Positions 1-5,507 of a stretch of 6,865 nucleotides of DNA are shown piece after piece (the first letter of the stretch is position 1; every line of letters starts with the position of its first letter). The notes beneath the pieces are model-generated. The model worked only from the letters and a program-made list of their open reading frames with translations. It did no database searches and was not told where the DNA came from. The stretch is from Pseudomonadota bacterium. Its GTDB lineage: Bacteria > Pseudomonadota > Alphaproteobacteria > UBA8366 > JADFVY01. Made by a program: the position numbers and the translations under genes. The DNA is taken from contig JADFVY010000037.1 of assembly GCA_015222795.1 (NCBI GenBank), positions 1 to 6,865 of the forward strand, in the 5' to 3' direction.

Positions 1-51
1 TATCCTCCCCGAGTGGGTCGGGTTTGTTTGTTGTTCCCTCAAGCGCCGGGC

Positions 52-105
52 GCGGGCCTCCGCCCGCTTGGCTCGCCGGGTGACCGGCGGCCCGCAGTCG
101 CGGGC
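52..105. repeat. Cluster of three consecutive GC hairpins
   Basis: Three perfect inverted repeats, each with 6-bp arms and a 4-nt loop, lie almost end to end. They are GCGGGC-CTCC-GCCCGC (52-67), CGCCGG-GTGA-CCGGCG (74-89) and GCCCGC-AGTC-GCGGGC (90-105). The first and third have the same arms in opposite order. The cluster lies downstream of the minus-strand cupin gene (stop at 136). None of the hairpins is followed by a T-run on either strand, so a classical intrinsic terminator is not shown. A REP/BIME-like element, or a structure that protects the 3' end of the cupin mRNA, is possible. The role is inference; the symmetry is seen directly. Confidence 0.6.
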
Positions 106-135
106 TTGTAGCGGGAGAGGCGGGGCGCGCTCGCG

Positions 136-846
136 CTAACCCTCGACTAACGGTTTAACCGCCGGGATCGCCTCGACCAGCGCGTCCAGGCCCGCCTGGT
201 TGCCGCTTGCCTTCATCGCCTTTATCGACTCACCCAGCAGGGCCTGAAAATTGAATGGTATTTCCGCGTGGCCGTCGGTGGTCCACAGGCTGCGCTGGTC
301 CATGACCGCGCCGAAATCGCCGCCGTAGATATGCAGCGCGCTGCCCGTTGTTTCGTTCGGGTTTTCGATGTGGTGGATGGCGTCCGCGGGCAGGCTCGCC
401 ACTTCGCCGGCCTTGATCGACACCTGCTTCTTGACCCGCAAGCCCCCGCCGTCCGGGTCTCGTTCATAGGCGACTCCGATCTCGCTGCCGGCAAGCTGGC
501 CGATGCAGGCGAACACCGTGTGGTTATGGATGCCGCTTTGAAAGCGTGGGGGGACGCGGGCGTACAGCATCGTCAGTTCGGGCGAGGCATGGACGATCAT
601 CTCGCCGATGTCGGCGCCCTCGGGAATGGCCGCGTCGAGAACGGCGATGATGTCGGCCGGGTCGTTTTCCGCCATGGTTTTTTCCAGATACGCCCTGGCG
701 GCCGGTTGCCGGGCCGCGACACTGGCCGCGGTACTGGCCCCGGCATCGACATTGGCCCCGGCGGTGGCCCCGGCGGTACTGGCCCCGGCGGTGGCCATCG
801 CCTGTTTGCAGCCCGCGGCGAACCCCTCAATCGTAAAATTTCCCAT
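136..846 (-). CDS. Cupin-fold, cysteine-dioxygenase-like metal-dependent protein
   Basis: A 236-residue protein of the double-stranded beta-helix (cupin) superfamily, resembling the predicted metal-dependent enzymes related to cysteine/3-mercaptopropionate dioxygenase. Residues 100-118 contain IHNH (His107, His109) followed by a hydrophobic strand and a Gly. Residues 155-163 read DAIHHIENP (His158/159), and 171-177 read LHIYGGD. The H-x-H plus distal His set is the expected non-haem iron site. Known family members are thiol dioxygenases or of unknown substrate, so the reaction is not assigned. The ATG at 846 is chosen because AGGGGAG lies 9 bases upstream and family similarity begins there; the frame stays open upstream to 1125 but reads as non-protein-like sequence. 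Residues 18-46 are an Ala/Gly/Thr/Ser-rich stretch encoded by tandem DNA repeats, between an N-terminal helix and the region resuming at ARAYLEK. No signal peptide or membrane segment is seen, so it is probably cytoplasmic. It is transcribed divergently from the aldolase gene. Confidence 0.85.
   Translation of the reverse strand: MGNFTIEGFAAGCKQAMATAGASTAGATAGANVDAGASTAASVAARQPAARAYLEKTMAENDPADIIAVLDAAIPEGADIGEMIVHASPELTMLYARVPPRFQSGIHNHTVFACIGQLAGSEIGVAYERDPDGGGLRVKKQVSIKAGEVASLPADAIHHIENPNETTGSALHIYGGDFGAVMDQRSLWTTDGHAEIPFNFQALLGESIKAMKASGNQAGLDALVEAIPAVKPLVEG
724..792. repeat. In-frame 12-bp minisatellite inside the cupin gene
   Basis: The plus strand holds three exact copies of GGCCCCGGCGGT at 754-765, 766-777 and 781-792, plus degenerate copies starting near 724 and 736. 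Spacing is 12 or 15 bases, so changes in copy number by slippage keep the cupin reading frame. On the coding strand the repeat encodes the alternating Ala/Gly/Thr/Ser stretch at about residues 18-46 of the protein. Confidence 0.8.
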
Positions 847-888
847 GGTCTCTCTCTCCCCTGAAATGTGAATGTTACCCGTGGGGGA

Positions 889-917
889 ATTGTTGCAAGG
901 TTCGCCTGTCGCGTCAA
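889..917 (-). promoter_or_regulatory. Promoter of the cupin gene
   Basis: On the minus strand, TTGACG (-35, 912-917) is separated by exactly 17 bases from AACAAT (-10, 889-894), a good sigma70-type match. The expected transcription start is near 882, giving a leader of about 36 bases that contains the AGGGGAG ribosome site at 856-862. This supports the start codon at 846 rather than anything further upstream. Confidence 0.7.
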
Positions 918-936
918 CCGGGGGGTGTTGTTGTTC

Positions 937-949
937 CCCGTTCAACGGG
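937..949. promoter_or_regulatory. Palindrome upstream of the cupin promoter, possible operator
   Basis: CCCGTT-C-AACGGG is a perfect odd-length palindrome centred at 943, about 61 bases upstream of the predicted cupin transcription start. That spacing is typical of an activator bound upstream of RNA polymerase. The symmetry is seen; the operator role is inferred, and the cognate regulator is not in the window. Confidence 0.4.
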
Positions 950-950
950 A

Positions 951-966
951 ACCGGCTGACGCCGGT
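951..966. repeat. Short inverted repeat ACCGGC-TGAC-GCCGGT
   Basis: A perfect inverted repeat with 6-bp arms and a 4-nt loop, two bases after the 937-949 palindrome. It has no T-run on either side. It has the same arm and loop lengths as the hairpins at 52-105, but the sequences differ. It may be part of a compound operator. Confidence 0.45.
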
Positions 967-981
967 CTCGTCGCGCCGCCA

Positions 982-1010
982 CGGGTGCCGGATTGGAAAT
1001 CCGTCACCCG
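982..1010. repeat. 29-base near-perfect dyad
   Basis: Thirteen-base arms at 982-994 and 998-1010 flank the triplet GGA. Twelve of the 13 positions pair; the only mismatch is 988 (C) against 1004 (T). The outer parts are CGGGTG and CACCCG, the inner parts CGGATT and AATCCG. No T-run follows on either strand, so it is more likely a protein-binding dyad or a structured element than an intrinsic terminator. It is the strongest inverted repeat I found in the window. Confidence 0.65.
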
Positions 1011-1026
1011 CTCCCGGGGCCATCCC

Positions 1027-1074
1027 GGCGCTCCGGGCGCGCTCTCGCGCGCTGGCGCTCCGGGCGCACTCTCG
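1027..1074. repeat. Duplicated 21-bp unit containing a GC hairpin
   Basis: Two copies of a 21-base unit starting GGCGCTCCGGGCGC lie at 1027-1047 and 1054-1074. They differ at one base (1041 G versus 1068 A) and are offset by 27 bases. Bases 1037-1052 form GCGCGC-TCTC-GCGCGC, a perfect inverted repeat across the end of the first copy and the spacer. No function is assigned. Confidence 0.7.
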
Positions 1075-1303
1075 TCCGACCCCACTACCCATTTCTTCCT
1101 CTATCCAACCCTCCCATCTACTCATTCCATAACCCCGCGCATACGCCGCGCCTGCCTGAAACTACACACAGCCTGCATCTTTTTGCCCGGCCGGGCCGGC
1201 GCGGCCCCCGGAAAGCCTGGCGTCGGGGCCGGGCGGGTCTGATCGTTGCCGGGGGAACTACACAAATCTACCTCATCGGGTTCCCGGTCTCGCGCCTCCG
1301 CGC

Positions 1304-1332
1304 TTGCCTCGGCGGCCGTGGGGCGCTATCCA
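1304..1332 (+). promoter_or_regulatory. Promoter of the aldolase gene
   Basis: TTGCCT (-35, 1304-1309) and TATCCA (-10, 1327-1332) are separated by 17 bases. The expected start is near 1339, leaving about 32 bases of leader that contain GGAG at 1357-1360. It shares its TTGCC core and spacing with the tRNA promoter in this window. A weaker alternative is TTGCCG at 1246-1251 with TACCTC at 1269-1274. Confidence 0.55.
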
Positions 1333-1370
1333 ATCGGGTGTGTTGAAACCATATACGGAGCATCCCCGAG

Positions 1371-2300
1371 ATGAGCGGACCCGACAGGATGTCAGGCGTG
1401 TTGTCGCCGGTTATCACCCCCTTCAAGGCCGATCTCTCGGTCGATGCCGAGCGGCTGGCGCGGCAGTGCCGCTGGCTGCTGGCGCGCGATTGCGGGCTGG
1501 CCGTGTTCGGCACCAACAGCGAGGCCAACTCGCTCTCGGTCGACGAGAAGATCGCGGTGCTCGACAGCCTGACCGAGGCCGGGCTGGACGCCGCGCGGAT
1601 GATGCCGGGCACCGGCGCCTGCGCCATTCCCGATACCGTGCGCCTGACCTCGCACGCCGTGAAGCTCGGCTGTTCGGGGGTGCTGATGCTGCCGCCGTTT
1701 TACTACAAGGGGGTCAGCGACGAGGGGCTGTTTCGCGCCTATTCCGAGGTGATCCAGCGGGTCGGCGATGCGCGCCTGCGGATCTATCTCTATCACTTCC
1801 CGGCGCTCTCGGGCGTGCCGATCAGCCTCGACCTGATCGAGCGGCTGGTGACGGAATATCCCGACCAGGTCGTGGGCATCAAGGACAGCTCGGGCGATTG
1901 GGGCAACATGGAAGCCATGCTCAAACGCTTCCCCGGATTCGCCATGTTCTCGGGCACCGAGGGGCTGCTGCTGAAGAACATGAGGGCCGGCGGCGCGGGC
2001 TGTATCTCGGCTACCGCCAACGTAAATCCGACCGCGATCGCCGATCTGGCCGCCAACTGGCAGGCGCCCGATGCGCAAGCGAAGCAGGACAAGATGAACG
2101 AATTGCGGGATGCGTTTCAGGCGTTTCCGCTGATCCAGGCGATGAAGGCGGCGGCCGCGCATTATTCCGGCGATGCGACCTGGGAACGGGTGCGCCCGCC
2201 GCTGGTCGAACTGTCGGCGGCCGAGAAATCGAGCCTGCTGGGCGAGTTGGAAAGACTCGGTTTCGAAATGCCCGGACTGGCGGAAACCCGGGCGGCGTGA
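1371..2300 (+). CDS. DapA/NanA-family Schiff-base aldolase, sialate-lyase-like
   Basis: A 309-residue TIM-barrel aldolase of the dihydrodipicolinate synthase / N-acetylneuraminate lyase superfamily, about full length. The Schiff-base lysine is Lys171 in GIKDSSGD, the catalytic tyrosine is Tyr141 in LYHFPALSG, and GTNSE (47-51) replaces the usual GTTGE loop. In DapA the Y-N-V-P motif is followed by the Arg that binds the aspartate-semialdehyde carboxylate; here that position is Leu146 in a PALSG context, as in NanA. PFYY (109-112) also follows the NanA pattern, and Glu197 in FSGTE sits near the NanA substrate-binding Glu. It therefore probably condenses or cleaves a 2-keto acid with pyruvate, and is unlikely to be lysine-pathway DapA. 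The substrate is unknown. The ATG at 1371 has GGAG 10 bases upstream; Met7 (1389) is an alternative start. It is a soluble protein, divergent from the cupin and transcribed from its own promoter. Confidence 0.88.
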   Translation: MSGPDRMSGVLSPVITPFKADLSVDAERLARQCRWLLARDCGLAVFGTNSEANSLSVDEKIAVLDSLTEAGLDAARMMPGTGACAIPDTVRLTSHAVKLGCSGVLMLPPFYYKGVSDEGLFRAYSEVIQRVGDARLRIYLYHFPALSGVPISLDLIERLVTEYPDQVVGIKDSSGDWGNMEAMLKRFPGFAMFSGTEGLLLKNMRAGGAGCISATANVNPTAIADLAANWQAPDAQAKQDKMNELRDAFQAFPLIQAMKAAAAHYSGDATWERVRPPLVELSAAEKSSLLGELERLGFEMPGLAETRAA

Positions 2301-2342
2301 GGCTGTTTGCCGCGCCGGGGGCGGGCCGCGCTGTCGGGATAA

Positions 2343-2418
2343 TGGTGCCGGCTAGAGGATTCGAACCCCTGACCCTCTGATTACAAATCAGATGCTCTAC
2401 CAACTGAGCTAAGCCGGC
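2343..2418 (-). tRNA. tRNA-Thr (anticodon TGT)
   Basis: The complete cloverleaf can be drawn on the minus strand. The acceptor arms are GCCGGCT (2418-2412) and AGCCGGC (2353-2347), with discriminator A at 2346 and an encoded CCA at 2345-2343. The anticodon loop TTTGTAA (2387-2381) gives anticodon TGT, reading ACA and related Thr codons. The T-arm contains GGTTCGAAT. The body is 73 nt plus CCA. It sits in the gap between the aldolase gene and the CoA-transferase operon, on the opposite strand to both, and has its own promoter. Confidence 0.97.
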
Positions 2419-2438
2419 TTTATGTTGGAATGCGGCGC

Positions 2439-2467
2439 AAGATAGCGCCGGCGGGGGCGTTGGGCAA
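2439..2467 (-). promoter_or_regulatory. Promoter of the tRNA-Thr gene
   Basis: On the minus strand, TTGCCC (-35, 2462-2467) and TATCTT (-10, 2439-2444) are 17 bases apart. The predicted start is near 2432, about 13 bases before the mature tRNA 5' end. The -10 hexamer is framed by GGCGC (2434-2438) and GCGCC (2445-2449), and the bases just after it are all G or C. A GC-rich discriminator is known for stable-RNA promoters under stringent (ppGpp) control; that control is inferred here. Confidence 0.7.
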
Positions 2468-2557
2468 GCCTCATTCAAACTCCCCGAAAAGAGGGCTGGC
2501 GCGGCTGGCGGGGCGCGGCTAGTCTTCCGCGCATTGTTTGTCGAATACAAAGGTCAT

Positions 2558-3793
2558 ATGGCGATGGCGGGGCCGCTTTCCAATATTCGTGTTCTCGATC
2601 TCAGCCGGGTGCTGGCCGCGCCCTGGGTGGGGCAGACCATGGCCGATCTGGGCGCCGAGGTGATCAAGGTGGAGCGGCCGGGCAGCGGCGACGAAACCCG
2701 CGCCTGGGGCCCCCCCTGGCTGGCCGACGAGGATGGCGAGCCTACCACCGAGTCGGCCTATTTCCTGTCGGCCAACCGGGGCAAGAAGTCGCTGGCGCTG
2801 GATATCGCCTCGCCCGAGGGGCAACTGGCGGTGCGCGAACTGGCGGCCAAATCCGACGTGCTGCTGGAGAACTTCAAGGTCGGTGGGCTGGCGCAATACG
2901 GGCTGGATTACGATAGCCTGAAGGCGGTCAATCCTGGGCTGGTCTATTGTTCGATCACCGGTTTCGGGCAGACTGGACCCTACGCCAACCGCGCCGGCTA
3001 CGACTTCATGATCCAGGGCATGAGCGGGCTGATGAGCATCACCGGCGAGGCCGACGGCATGCCGCTGAAGGTGGGCGTCGCGGTCTCGGACCTGTTCACC
3101 GGGCTCTACGCCGCGGTCGCGGTCATGGCGGCGTTGGCCCACAAGGCGCAGACCGGTAAGGGCCAGCATATCGATATGTCGCTGCTGGATTGCCAGATCG
3201 CCGCGCTGGCCAACCAGACCTCGAACTTCCATATTTCCGGCAAGGCGCCGGGCCGCATGGGCAACGCCCATCCCAACATCGTGCCCTACCAGGCCGTACC
3301 GACCGCGGACGGCCATATCATCCTGGCCATCGGCAACGACCGCCAATATGCGAAATTCTGCCAGGTCGCGGGGCGCGAGGATCTGATCGACGATCCGCTG
3401 TTCCGCGACAATGTCGCGCGCGTCGCCAACCGCGAGGCGATGATGGAGATCATCTTCGAGATCATCGCGGCGCGGACCAGCGGCGACTGGATCGCGGCGC
3501 TGGAAAAGGTTCATGTCCCCTGCGGGCCGATCAACGATATCGAACAGGTCTTCGCCGACCCCCATGTGCAACATCGCGGCATGCGAATCGAGATGGACCC
3601 TCCGCTGGCCGGCAAGGCGCCGCTGACTGCCAGCCCGATGCGATTTTCCGAGACGCCGGTGGAATACGGCCTTGCACCGCCGCTTTTGGGCCAGCATACG
3701 GTAGAGATATTATGCGAGCTTCTGGGCCGCGACGAGGATGCGGTCAGGGATATGATGGCGCGCGGCGTTTGCGCCGAACCCGAAGAAAAATAG
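2558..3793 (+). CDS. Class III (CaiB/BaiF) acyl-CoA transferase
   Basis: A 411-residue family III CoA-transferase, which moves CoA from a donor thioester to a carboxylic acid through an aspartyl-CoA intermediate. The N-terminus reads GPLSNIRVLDLSRVLAAPW (5-23), followed by DLGAEVIKVE (30-39), both typical. NRGKKSLALD (73-82), DVLLENFKVG (100-109) and a GYDF motif (147-150) follow. The catalytic Asp is expected at Asp178 in VAVSDLFTG. GKGQHIDMSLLD (200-211) and PCGPINDIEQVFADPHV (321-337) are family hallmarks. Donor and acceptor cannot be read from sequence; formyl-, succinyl- or glutaryl-type exchange are all possible. ATG 2558 is used; AAAGG at 2549-2553 is only 4 bases away, so ATG 2564 (10-base spacing) is a close alternative, and TTG 2534 is less likely. 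It is the first gene of an operon, 20 bases before the ThDP gene. No strong promoter is seen between it and the tRNA; TGGCGC (2497-2502) with TAGTCT (2520-2525) is a weak candidate. Confidence 0.9.
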   Translation: MAMAGPLSNIRVLDLSRVLAAPWVGQTMADLGAEVIKVERPGSGDETRAWGPPWLADEDGEPTTESAYFLSANRGKKSLALDIASPEGQLAVRELAAKSDVLLENFKVGGLAQYGLDYDSLKAVNPGLVYCSITGFGQTGPYANRAGYDFMIQGMSGLMSITGEADGMPLKVGVAVSDLFTGLYAAVAVMAALAHKAQTGKGQHIDMSLLDCQIAALANQTSNFHISGKAPGRMGNAHPNIVPYQAVPTADGHIILAIGNDRQYAKFCQVAGREDLIDDPLFRDNVARVANREAMMEIIFEIIAARTSGDWIAALEKVHVPCGPINDIEQVFADPHVQHRGMRIEMDPPLAGKAPLTASPMRFSETPVEYGLAPPLLGQHTVEILCELLGRDEDAVRDMMARGVCAEPEEK

Positions 3794-3813
3794 CGAATAC
3801 GGAGAAACCGGCG

Positions 3814-5502
3814 ATGGCCGAAAAGAAAATGACAAAACGCAGCGGCGGCCAGATCCTGATCGACGCCCTGGCGGCACATGCGGTGGACCGGGTCTTCGGG
3901 GTGCCGGGAGAGAGCTATCTGGCGGTGCTGGATGCCATGTATAACGCGCGCAATAAAATGGAATTTACCATCTGCCGCCAGGAGGGCGGGGCGGCCTATA
4001 TGGCGGAGGCCTGGGCCAAGCTGACCGGGCGCACCGGCGTCTGCTTCGTCACCCGCGGGCCCGGCGCCACCAACGCCAGCATCGGCGTTCATGCCGCGAT
4101 GCAGGACTCGACGCCGATGGTGCTGTTCATAGGACAGGTGGCGCGCGGCCAGAGTGACCGCGAAGCCTTCCAGGAAATCGACTATCGCGCCATGTACGGG
4201 CCGATCGCCAAATGGGTGGCGCAGATCGAGGATGCGGCGCGGATTCCCGAATACGTAAACCGGGCCTTTCATACCGCGAGCGCGGGCCGGCCTGGCCCCG
4301 TGGTTCTGGCCCTGCCGGAAGACATGCTGACCGACATGGCCGCGGTCGCCGACGTTGCCCCGGCGCCACCCGTCATCGGCTATCCCGGGCGGCCGGATAT
4401 GAAGACGCTGCGCGACATGCTGTCGGAGGCTGAACGCCCGCTGATGATCGTCGGCGGTGCCGGCTGGACCGCGGGTACGTCGAAGAATATGCAGGCCTTC
4501 GCCAAGGCCAACAACATCCCGACCGGCGCGGCCTTCCGCCGCCAGGATTGCTTCGACAATTACGACCCGCGCTATGTGGGCCATGTCGGCATCGGCATCG
4601 ACCCGGCGCTGGGCAAGCGGGTGCGCGAGGCCGACCTGATTATCGCGGTGGGGCCGCGGCTGGGCGAAATAACAACGGCCGGCTATACGCTGCTGGAGCC
4701 GCCGGCGCCGAGCCAGAAACTGGTCCACATTCATCCCGATCCGAACGAGTTGAACAGTGTTTACCGCGCCGATCTCGGCATCGCCTCCAGCATGCCCGCC
4801 TTCGCGGCGGCGGCCCGGGCAATGAAGCCGGTCGCGGATCGGGTCTGGGACGATTGGGCGGGCGCGGCGCGGGCCGACTATCTGCGTTTTGCCGAGCCGG
4901 TGCCCATGCCAGGCCCGCTGCAGATGGCCGAAATCGTCGCCTGGCTGAACGATAACCTGCCGGAGGACTCGATCCTCACCAACGGCGCCGGCAACTATTC
5001 GATCTGGCTGCACCGGTTCTATCGCTGGTCGCGATACCGTACCCAGGCGGCGCCGACGCTGGGCTCGATGGGCTATGGCGTGCCGGCGGCGGTGGCGGCC
5101 AAGCTGGCCTTTCCCGACCGGGTGGTGGTCTCGTTCAACGGCGACGGCTGTTTCATGATGAACGGACAGGAACTGGCGACAGCCGTGCAGTACGACGCCA
5201 GGGCGATCTTCATCGTCGTCAATAACGGCATGTACGGCACTATCCGCATGCATCAGGAACGCAATTATCCGGGACGTGTGTCGGGTACGGAGTTGAAAAA
5301 TCCGGACTTCGCGGCGCTGGCGCGCGCCTATGGCGCCAATGGCGAGGTGGTCGAAAACACAGAGGACTTCGCCCCGGCCTTCGAACGCGCGCTGGCCGCC
5401 GACCGGCCCAGCCTGCTCGAGCTGCGGATCGATGCGGAAGCGATCACCCCGATCGCCACCCTGTCCGGCCTGCGCAAGCAGGCTCGGGGTAAGAAGAAGT
5501 AG
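3814..5502 (+). CDS. ThDP-dependent enzyme of the acetolactate-synthase family, unknown substrate
   Basis: A 562-residue protein with the three domains of acetolactate-synthase-fold ThDP enzymes. The N-terminal pyrimidine-binding domain carries VFGVPGES (27-34), the cofactor-activating Glu57 in RQEGG, GPGATN (82-87) and AFQE (118-121). The central domain is at about 190-345. The pyrophosphate-binding domain has GSMGYG (417-422) and the metal/ThDP motif GDG (443-445) to NN (470-471). The acetohydroxyacid-synthase pattern NN...G..R..Q is kept (Arg478, Gln481), but the Trp that helps choose 2-ketobutyrate is His480. The usual HEQ around the activating Glu is QEG. No regulatory small-subunit gene follows. 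It is therefore probably not biosynthetic IlvB. Oxalyl-CoA decarboxylase-like or 2-hydroxyacyl-CoA lyase-like chemistry would fit the CoA-handling neighbours, but its specific residues are not evident. The start ATG has GGAG 9 bases upstream. The C-terminus ends in a Lys/Arg-rich tail. Confidence 0.87.
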   Translation: MAEKKMTKRSGGQILIDALAAHAVDRVFGVPGESYLAVLDAMYNARNKMEFTICRQEGGAAYMAEAWAKLTGRTGVCFVTRGPGATNASIGVHAAMQDSTPMVLFIGQVARGQSDREAFQEIDYRAMYGPIAKWVAQIEDAARIPEYVNRAFHTASAGRPGPVVLALPEDMLTDMAAVADVAPAPPVIGYPGRPDMKTLRDMLSEAERPLMIVGGAGWTAGTSKNMQAFAKANNIPTGAAFRRQDCFDNYDPRYVGHVGIGIDPALGKRVREADLIIAVGPRLGEITTAGYTLLEPPAPSQKLVHIHPDPNELNSVYRADLGIASSMPAFAAAARAMKPVADRVWDDWAGAARADYLRFAEPVPMPGPLQMAEIVAWLNDNLPEDSILTNGAGNYSIWLHRFYRWSRYRTQAAPTLGSMGYGVPAAVAAKLAFPDRVVVSFNGDGCFMMNGQELATAVQYDARAIFIVVNNGMYGTIRMHQERNYPGRVSGTELKNPDFAALARAYGANGEVVENTEDFAPAFERALAADRPSLLELRIDAEAITPIATLSGLRKQARGKKK

Positions 5503-5507
5503 GCGCG

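Larger units (their letters stand above)
847..1370. other. Divergent intergenic region with dyads and direct repeats
   Basis: There are 524 bases between the minus-strand cupin start and the plus-strand aldolase start. No open frame in it looks like a protein. It holds a promoter for each flanking gene, a short palindrome at 937-949, a 6-bp hairpin at 951-966, a long near-perfect dyad at 982-1010, a duplicated 21-bp unit at 1027-1074, a G-free tract at 1079-1136, and a 12-bp palindrome at 1185-1196. The density of symmetric sites suggests regulatory DNA, but no binding protein can be named from the sequence. Confidence 0.7.

Noticed and set aside
847..1125. Upstream extension of the cupin open frame to 329 residues
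   Set aside because: The extension is Arg/Gly-rich without family similarity, crosses the cupin promoter, and a good ribosome site and start exist at 846.
1185..1207. GC palindrome and hairpin as an intrinsic terminator
   Set aside because: The T-run lies before the palindrome on the plus strand, so neither strand has the stem followed by U residues.
2301..2342. Terminator after the aldolase gene
   Set aside because: The GC-rich sequence holds a direct repeat and no clean stem with a T-run.
1304..2380. 358-residue plus-strand frame ending in ARGFEPLTL
   Set aside because: It overlaps the aldolase in another frame, and its end is the well-known false peptide from reading a tRNA gene in antisense.
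2343..2418. tRNA-Thr as an integration site of a mobile element
   Set aside because: No integrase and no second copy of the tRNA 3' end occur in the window.
2011..2550. 179-residue minus-strand frame containing LAQLVEHLICNQRVRGSNPL
   Set aside because: This peptide is the standard artefact of translating a tRNA gene; the DNA is tRNA-Thr.
2519..3697. 392-residue minus-strand open frame
   Set aside because: Antisense shadow of the CoA-transferase gene; it has no domain signature.
3190..3813. Extended start for the ThDP protein giving 770 residues
   Set aside because: The extra N-terminus overlaps the CoA-transferase in a different frame and lacks family similarity; the ATG at 3814 has a good ribosome site.
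3511..5253. 580-residue open frame on the minus strand
   Set aside because: It is the antisense shadow of the ThDP and CoA-transferase genes, rich in His/Arg as GC-rich antisense frames are, with no recognisable domain.
3814..5502. Assignment as oxalyl-CoA decarboxylase
   Set aside because: The context suggests it, but the motifs after NN and around GPGATN follow the acetolactate-synthase pattern rather than Oxc, so only a general family call is made.
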